A stretch of DNA of 11,261 nucleotides from an uncultured Methanosarcinales archaeon. Its GTDB lineage: Archaea; Halobacteriota; Methanosarcinia; Methanotrichales; Methanotrichaceae. Shown piece after piece: positions 7,112 through 11,261 of the stretch. The position numbers and the translations under genes are program-made. The notes under the pieces are model-generated. The model was given only the letters and a program-made list of their open reading frames with translations, was not told the origin of the DNA and made no database searches. Positions within the stretch are counted from its first letter, which is position 1. Each line of letters begins with the position of its first letter. The DNA lies in assembly GCA_937864385.1 (NCBI GenBank), contig CALMJN010000060.1, forward strand, positions 1 through 11,261, in the 5' to 3' direction.

Positions 7112-7142
7112 GAGGGGGGCAGAGCAGAGCAAGGTTTTTGCG

Positions 7143-8537
7143 ATGGCGCGCTTGATAATGAAATTTGGCGGTGTTTCCGTTGCTGACGGAAGCAGGCTGC
7201 GACATGTGGGAGATCTGGTCCTCCATTTCTGCCCTGACAATGAGATCGTATTGGTGACCTCTGCTCTGCAGGGGGTTACCGATGATCTGCTGGCCTGTGC
7301 CAGAAAGGCGGCCCAAGAGGGAAATGTCTCCGATGTGATCGAGTTCATGGAGAGGATCACCGATCGGCACAATCAGGCCATAGATGATGCAATAAAAGAT
7401 CCTGAGATCGCCAAGGAGATCAAGGAGACCATATCCGGGAAGCTGTCCGAGCTGGAGAAGGCCTATATAGGCATCTGCTACCTGGGGGAGCTTACGGCAA
7501 GATCCCTTGACTATATCTCCAGCTACGGTGAGCAGCTGGCAGCGCCCATCTTATCCGGCGTGCTCAGGGACATGGGCATCCCCTCCCGGCACTTCACCGG
7601 CTCCGAGGCGGGGATAGTCACAGACAGCAACTATGGCGACAGCAGGCCGCTGGAGAAGACTTACAGCCAGATACCCCAGAGGCTGATGCCATTAAACGGC
7701 GTTCCTGTGGTCACCGGATTCATTGCCAAGGACGAGAAGGGCACGGTCACCACTTTGGGCCGGGGCGGATCGGATCTGTCCGCTTCCCTGATCGGTGCAG
7801 CGATTGATGCCGATGAGATATGGTTCTGGAAGGAGACCTCGGGGATCATGACCACCGATCCCAAGATAGAGCCGGAGGCCAAGTCCATTCCCGCCATATC
7901 CTATCTGGAGGCCATGGAGCTGTCCAACTTCGGGGCCAAGGTTCTCCACCCCCGGGCCATTGAGCCGGCCATCAGAAAGGGCATACCGGTGCGGGTCAAG
8001 TGCACCTTTGATCCCGATATTCCCGGCACCCAGATCGTTCATGACGATGTGCCCAAGGCGGATGTGATCAAGGCGGTGACACTGCACAAGAATGTGGCTC
8101 TGCTCAATATCTCCGGGGCGGGGATGATTGGAACTTTGGGGGTCGCCGCCAGGGCTTTTACCGCTCTGGCCCGGGCGGGCATAAATATAGTCATGATCAG
8201 CCAGGGCTCCTCCGAGGCCAACATCTCCATGGTCATTGAGGAGCGGCAGGTGGAGAAGGCGGAGGATGCCCTGAGGGCGGAGTTTCCCCGGGACCTGGTC
8301 AAGGAGATATCCCATGATCACGATGTCTGCGCCGTGGCCGTGGTGGGGGCGGGAATGGCCGGAACTCCCGGCGTGGCTGCCCGGGTCTTCAAGGCCATGG
8401 GGGCGGCCAGTATCAATGTGGTCATGATCAGCCAGGCCTCCGGCCAGCACAATATATCCTTCGTGGTGGCATCCAAGGATGCAGAGCGGGCAGTTCGTGA
8501 GCTGCACCGCGAGTTCGGGCTGGGTGCAGAGGCATGA
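7143..8537 (+). CDS. lysC: Aspartate kinase with two C-terminal ACT domains
   Basis: A 464-residue amino-acid kinase followed by tandem ACT domains. Aspartate kinase phosphorylates aspartate as the first step to lysine, threonine and methionine. Seen: [11 protein letters not shown] at 6-16, [10 protein letters not shown] at 127-136, GRGGSDLSA at 206-214, [10 protein letters not shown] at 263-272, and ACT domains at about 313-370 and 395-455, both with the VMISQ strand that usually binds effectors. The kinase end resembles the family closely, but two motifs deviate: KFGGVS where KFGGTS is usual, and [12 protein letters not shown] where WTDVDG-type is usual. It may be a divergent paralogue, so the exact substrate is less certain. 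The start ATG 7143 follows the predicted promoter; Met6 (7158) is an alternative. Its stop overlaps purM (ATGA). Confidence 0.87.
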   Translation: MARLIMKFGGVSVADGSRLRHVGDLVLHFCPDNEIVLVTSALQGVTDDLLACARKAAQEGNVSDVIEFMERITDRHNQAIDDAIKDPEIAKEIKETISGKLSELEKAYIGICYLGELTARSLDYISSYGEQLAAPILSGVLRDMGIPSRHFTGSEAGIVTDSNYGDSRPLEKTYSQIPQRLMPLNGVPVVTGFIAKDEKGTVTTLGRGGSDLSASLIGAAIDADEIWFWKETSGIMTTDPKIEPEAKSIPAISYLEAMELSNFGAKVLHPRAIEPAIRKGIPVRVKCTFDPDIPGTQIVHDDVPKADVIKAVTLHKNVALLNISGAGMIGTLGVAARAFTALARAGINIVMISQGSSEANISMVIEERQVEKAEDALRAEFPRDLVKEISHDHDVCAVAVVGAGMAGTPGVAARVFKAMGAASINVVMISQASGQHNISFVVASKDAERAVRELHREFGLGAEA

Positions 8538-9529
8538 AGAAGCTGACCTACGCCGAATCCGGCGTCGACATTCACCAGGAGAACCGCTCCATCGAGGCCA
8601 TGAAAGCTGTGCTCACCGCCCGGCGCAAGGGCTTCGGAGCGCCCATGACCGAGATCGGCCACTATGCCGGGCTCCTGGATATGGGCAGCTTCGCCCTGGC
8701 CATGACCACGGACGGGGTGGGCTCCAAGGTGCTCATAGCCAATGCCATATCCAAGTGGGATACGGTGGGAATAGACTGCATCGCCATGAATGTCAATGAC
8801 CTGTACGCCATCGGAGCCGAGCCCATTGCCTTCGTGGACTACCTGGCGGTGGAGAAGGTCGACCCGGAGCGTGCGGCCCAGATAGCCATCGGTCTGGCCA
8901 GAGGCGCAGAGATCTCCAATATGAGCATCGTGGGTGGAGAGACCGCCTCTCTGCCAGAGATCATCCGGGGCTTCGACCTGGCGGGCACGGCGATAGGGGT
9001 GGTGGACAAGGACAAGGTCGTCACCGGGGAGAAGATCCGGGTGGGGGATGTGCTGGTGGGAGTTCCCAGTTCGGGGCTGCACAGCAACGGCTACACCCTG
9101 GCCCGGCGGATCATCGCCGAGTCCAAGTACACTTATTTCGATACCATGCCCGGCGGGGAGAGGAGCATCGGGGAGGAGCTTCTGACGCCCACAAGGATCT
9201 ATCCAGAGATCGTGGAGCTGGTGAAGGAGTGCGATGTGCACGGCCTGGCTCACATCACCGGATCGGGGCTGCTCAAGCTGCGGCGCATATCCAATCTGGG
9301 CTTTGAGATCTCTGAACCCCTGGAGCCCCAGCCCGTCTTCCGATTCTTGCAGGAGCAGGGGGGCGTGGATGATGAGGAGATGTACCGCACCTTCAACATG
9401 GGAATGGGCTTCTTGATAGCCCTGGATGAGTCCGAGGCCAAAGAGGCTTGCCGGATCATGGGGCCGGGCACCCGGATCGTGGGATCGATAGTAAAAGAGG
9501 GATTGAAAGCAGGCCGCCTGAGCTTTTGA
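8534..9529 (+). CDS. purM: Phosphoribosylformylglycinamidine cyclo-ligase (AIR synthetase)
   Basis: A 331-residue PurM, which closes the imidazole ring with ATP to make aminoimidazole ribotide in purine synthesis. Features: YAESGVDI at 6-13, DGVGSK at 60-65, MNVNDL at 85-90, GGETASLPE at 134-142, GLHSNGYTLAR at 181-191, HITGSG at 240-245 and TFNMGMGF at 286-293. The bacterial form has HITGGG followed by ENIPR-type residues; here HITGSGLLKLRRI replaces it, perhaps an archaeal form. The start ATG overlaps the aspartate kinase stop by 4 bp (ATGA), and GGGTG lies 7 nt upstream, so the two are translationally coupled. Aminoimidazole ribotide is also the ThiC substrate, but thiC lies elsewhere in the window and is not co-transcribed. 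Confidence 0.94.
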   Translation: MKKLTYAESGVDIHQENRSIEAMKAVLTARRKGFGAPMTEIGHYAGLLDMGSFALAMTTDGVGSKVLIANAISKWDTVGIDCIAMNVNDLYAIGAEPIAFVDYLAVEKVDPERAAQIAIGLARGAEISNMSIVGGETASLPEIIRGFDLAGTAIGVVDKDKVVTGEKIRVGDVLVGVPSSGLHSNGYTLARRIIAESKYTYFDTMPGGERSIGEELLTPTRIYPEIVELVKECDVHGLAHITGSGLLKLRRISNLGFEISEPLEPQPVFRFLQEQGGVDDEEMYRTFNMGMGFLIALDESEAKEACRIMGPGTRIVGSIVKEGLKAGRLSF

Positions 9530-9562
9530 GCCTGCTTTTCTTATTTTCTCTTTTTCTCTTTT
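9506..9562 (+). terminator. Hairpin and T-tract terminator after purM
   Basis: AAAGCAGGC (9506-9514) pairs perfectly with GCCTGCTTT (9530-9538), a 9-bp stem enclosing the purM stop codon. It is followed by T-rich tracts at 9544-9547, 9551-9555 and 9559-9562. More T-runs (9579-9584, 9589-9592) continue to the convergent gene end, so read-through into the opposite gene should be limited. Confidence 0.75.
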
Positions 9563-9610
9563 CTCCACCTTGAGGCTCTTTTTTGCCCTTTTCGGCTTTT
9601 GCTATTGCTT

Positions 9611-10375
9611 TTACTGCTTTTTCTCCCCGAAAAGCTCCTCCAATTTGGCCTTGATGGCCCTAATGGAGTCCACCGCCGGGCAGTCTACATCTATGGGCGG
9701 CTTTCCGGCCAGGTCTGCCTCCACCAGGCACTTGTCGAAGGGAATGGTGCCCAGCACCGGTATGCCCATTGCAGCCAGCTTCTCGGCCACTGGTCCCGGA
9801 TCATCGGCCTTGTTGATCACTGCGAAGTACCTCTCGATGCCGATTCCCTTGCCCAGCTGCATTATCCTCTCCACTGTATCTATGGACCTCATGCCCGGCT
9901 CCACCACGGCGATCATGGCGTCGACGCCCCTGGCGGTGGCCCGGCCCAGGTGCTCGATGCCCGCCTCCATGTCCATGATCACCAGGTCCTTCTCCCGGAC
10001 GATGACATGCCGGATCAGGGCCTTGACGAAGGCATTGGCCGGGCACATGCAGCCCGAGCCTCCCGAGTCAATTGTGCCCATGACCACCAGCTTGACGTTG
10101 TCCGGTCCGGTGCAGCCGCACATGGAGACCACATCGTCCACCTTGGGATTCATCTTGAACATGCCTCCGGGCATGCCCGCCCGCTCCTCCACCAGTTTCT
10201 TGTGCTCGGTGACGGGCCTCGGAAGCTCTGCTATTCCCAAAGCCGAGCCCAGGTTCATGCTGGGGTCTGCATCTATGGCCAGGACGTTGTAGCCGTCGCG
10301 GGCGAAGAGCCGGGCCAGGGTGCCGGCCAGGGTGGTCTTGCCCACGCCTCCTTTTCCTGAAATGGCAATCTTCAT
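9611..10375 (-). CDS. cooC: CooC-like MinD/ParA-family ATPase (CODH nickel-insertion accessory)
   Basis: A 254-residue deviant-Walker ATPase. GKGGVGKTT at 7-15 has the signature Lys8 and the P-loop Lys13. IDADPSMNL at 34-42 is switch I-like, and LVIMDMEAG at 131-139 is Walker B/switch II with GIEHLGR following, as in CooC proteins. Two CxC pairs are seen: Cys86-Gly-Cys88 and Cys109-Met-Cys111. The second is where CooC dimers bind metal. CooC helps load nickel into carbon monoxide dehydrogenase, whose acetyl-CoA complex is central to methanogens, but no cdh gene is in the window. The start ATG 10375 is chosen because MKIAISGKGG is the family N-terminus and GAGG precedes it; the frame extends 20 codons further without family likeness. 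A related metal-cluster ATPase function remains possible. Confidence 0.88.
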   Translation of the reverse strand: MKIAISGKGGVGKTTLAGTLARLFARDGYNVLAIDADPSMNLGSALGIAELPRPVTEHKKLVEERAGMPGGMFKMNPKVDDVVSMCGCTGPDNVKLVVMGTIDSGGSGCMCPANAFVKALIRHVIVREKDLVIMDMEAGIEHLGRATARGVDAMIAVVEPGMRSIDTVERIMQLGKGIGIERYFAVINKADDPGPVAEKLAAMGIPVLGTIPFDKCLVEADLAGKPPIDVDCPAVDSIRAIKAKLEELFGEKKQ

Positions 10376-10522
10376 CTTAGTTAGCCTCACTTGATCCATG
10401 GGATGATACCGGAAGGCCTTTGCCAACCGGCTCATCTTATCCTGCTTATGTATCCTCAGTTCATATGGAACATGTAGGTTTAAATCGATTCTGGATGATG
10501 CATGAGGTGGGATGCAAGAAAG
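10376..10522. promoter_or_regulatory. Divergent promoter region, cooC / ribonucleotide reductase
   Basis: This is a 147-bp gap. GGTTTAAATCG at 10477-10487 is a good rightward TATA box for the reductase (predicted start near 10508). Its TTTAAA core is symmetric and might also serve the leftward gene with a long leader. ATACATAAG on the minus strand (10453-10445) is a weaker cooC candidate with a shorter leader. No cobalamin riboswitch or NrdR-box pair was recognised. Confidence 0.4.
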
Positions 10523-11261
10523 ATGAATGAGCCACAGGCCGGGGCAGGGCTGAGCCTCTCCCCCAATGCCATAGAGGTTCTAAATAAGAGATACCTCTGC
10601 CGGGATCAGCTGGGGCAGATAGCGGAGAGGCCGGAAGGAATGCTGGAGCGTGTGGCAGGGCATGTGGCCCTGGCGGAGAAGAGGTACGGCGGGGATGCAG
10701 AGCTATACCGCCGCCGGTTCCTGGAGATGATGGCCCGCCTCGAGTTCCTGCCCAACTCGCCCACGCTGATGAACGCCGGGCTGCCTTTGGGGCAGCTGTC
10801 CGCCTGCTTTGTTCTGCCGGTGGAGGACTCCCTGCCGGGCATATTCGACGCCCTCAAGAATATGGCTCTCATCCACCAGAGCGGCGGAGGCACGGGTTTC
10901 TCTTTCTCGCGCCTTCGGCCCAGGAATGATGTGGTGGGGGCCACGGGAGGGGTGGCCTCCGGGCCGGTCTCCTTTATGCGCATATTCGATGCCGCGACGG
11001 AGGTGATCAAGCAGGGTGGCCGGCGCCGGGGGGCCAATATGGCCGCCCTGCGGGTCGATCATCCCGATATCCTGGAGTTCATAGGGGCCAAGGAGCGGGC
11101 GGGGGCCTTGGAGAACTTCAATATCTCCGTGGCGGCAACGGATGAATTCATGGCCAAAGCCAGGGCGGGCGGGGAGATCGAGCTGATCAATCCCCGCACT
11201 GGACGGGCCACAGGCCGGATGGATGCCGGAGAGATCATGGAGCGCGTGGCCAGCGCCGCCT
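10523..11261 (+). CDS. nrdJ: Class II (adenosylcobalamin-dependent) ribonucleotide reductase, N-terminal part
   Basis: The frame is open to the window end: 246 residues with no stop, truncated by the window. Ribonucleotide reductase makes deoxyribonucleotides for DNA synthesis; class II enzymes generate their radical from vitamin B12 coenzyme, independent of oxygen. Seen: LSPNAIEVLNKRYL at 12-25, FLPNSPTLMNAG at 75-86, LSACFVLPVEDS at 92-103 (Cys95, first of the redox-active cysteine pair), ALIHQSGGGTGFSFSRLRP at 115-133 and NFNISVAATDEF at 198-209. This combination is typical of archaeal and Thermotoga-like NrdJ. No ATP-cone precedes it. ATG 10523 is chosen; ATG 10502 is an in-frame alternative after the last upstream stop at 10496. 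A GAGGTG lies 13 nt before 10523, a rather long spacing. Confidence 0.9.
   Translation, partial: MNEPQAGAGLSLSPNAIEVLNKRYLCRDQLGQIAERPEGMLERVAGHVALAEKRYGGDAELYRRRFLEMMARLEFLPNSPTLMNAGLPLGQLSACFVLPVEDSLPGIFDALKNMALIHQSGGGTGFSFSRLRPRNDVVGATGGVASGPVSFMRIFDAATEVIKQGGRRRGANMAALRVDHPDILEFIGAKERAGALENFNISVAATDEFMAKARAGGEIELINPRTGRATGRMDAGEIMERVASAA

Noticed and set aside
6917..7372. 152-codon N-terminal extension of EF-2
   Set aside because: It is antisense to the aspartate kinase start and spans both promoters; EF-2 begins [11 protein letters not shown] with a ribosome binding site at 6926-6923.
10376..10522. Cobalamin riboswitch or NrdR box before the reductase
   Set aside because: No B12-box-like sequence and no paired NrdR-type sites were recognised in the 147-bp gap.

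Overview
The window looks like chromosomal DNA of a methanogenic euryarchaeon. The translation factors are archaeal in type (an EF-2 of 731 residues with the diphthamide loop, an EF-1A of 424 residues, a uS10 of 102 residues). The tRNA has no encoded CCA, promoters are BRE/TATA-like, terminators are T-rich, and a CooC-type ATPase for carbon monoxide dehydrogenase maturation is present. Gene content and sequence flavour suggest the Methanosarcinales/Methanotrichales (a Methanothrix-like organism), but that placement is inference; no 16S or methanogenesis gene is in view.

Layout. (1) 1-897 is an AT-richer accessory patch. It holds the C-terminal part of an IS110-family transposase, a long hairpin over its stop codon, and then non-coding DNA with a decayed CRISPR-like array (three repeat copies at 72-73 bp spacing) and two tandem 27-nt dyads. 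(2) 898-2880: a metallo-beta-lactamase-fold hydrolase (minus) diverges from thiC (plus). (3) 2905-6916, all minus strand: fusA (EF-2), tuf (EF-1A), rps10 and then a separately promoted tRNA-Arg(CCG). (4) 7143-9529, plus: a divergent aspartate kinase translationally coupled to purM, ending in a hairpin plus T-tract terminator. (5) 9611-10375, minus: a CooC-like MinD-family ATPase. (6) 10523 to the window end, plus: the N-terminal third or so of a class II (adenosylcobalamin-dependent) ribonucleotide reductase.

Most genes are housekeeping. fusA-tuf-rps10 is the tail of the archaeal str cluster, but here it is cut off from rps12/rps7: fusA has its own BRE/TATA promoter and faces aspartate kinase across a shared divergent intergenic region. 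thiC, purM and the reductase serve thiamine, purine and deoxynucleotide synthesis.

The most interesting part is the left end. An RNA-guided (bridge RNA) IS110 transposase abuts what reads as the leader-distal end of a CRISPR array. The first repeat copy retains only its 3' half next to the transposase hairpin, which suggests the element inserted into a CRISPR repeat. The alternative, that these repeats belong to the 3' non-coding end or guide RNA of the element, cannot be excluded from this window alone.
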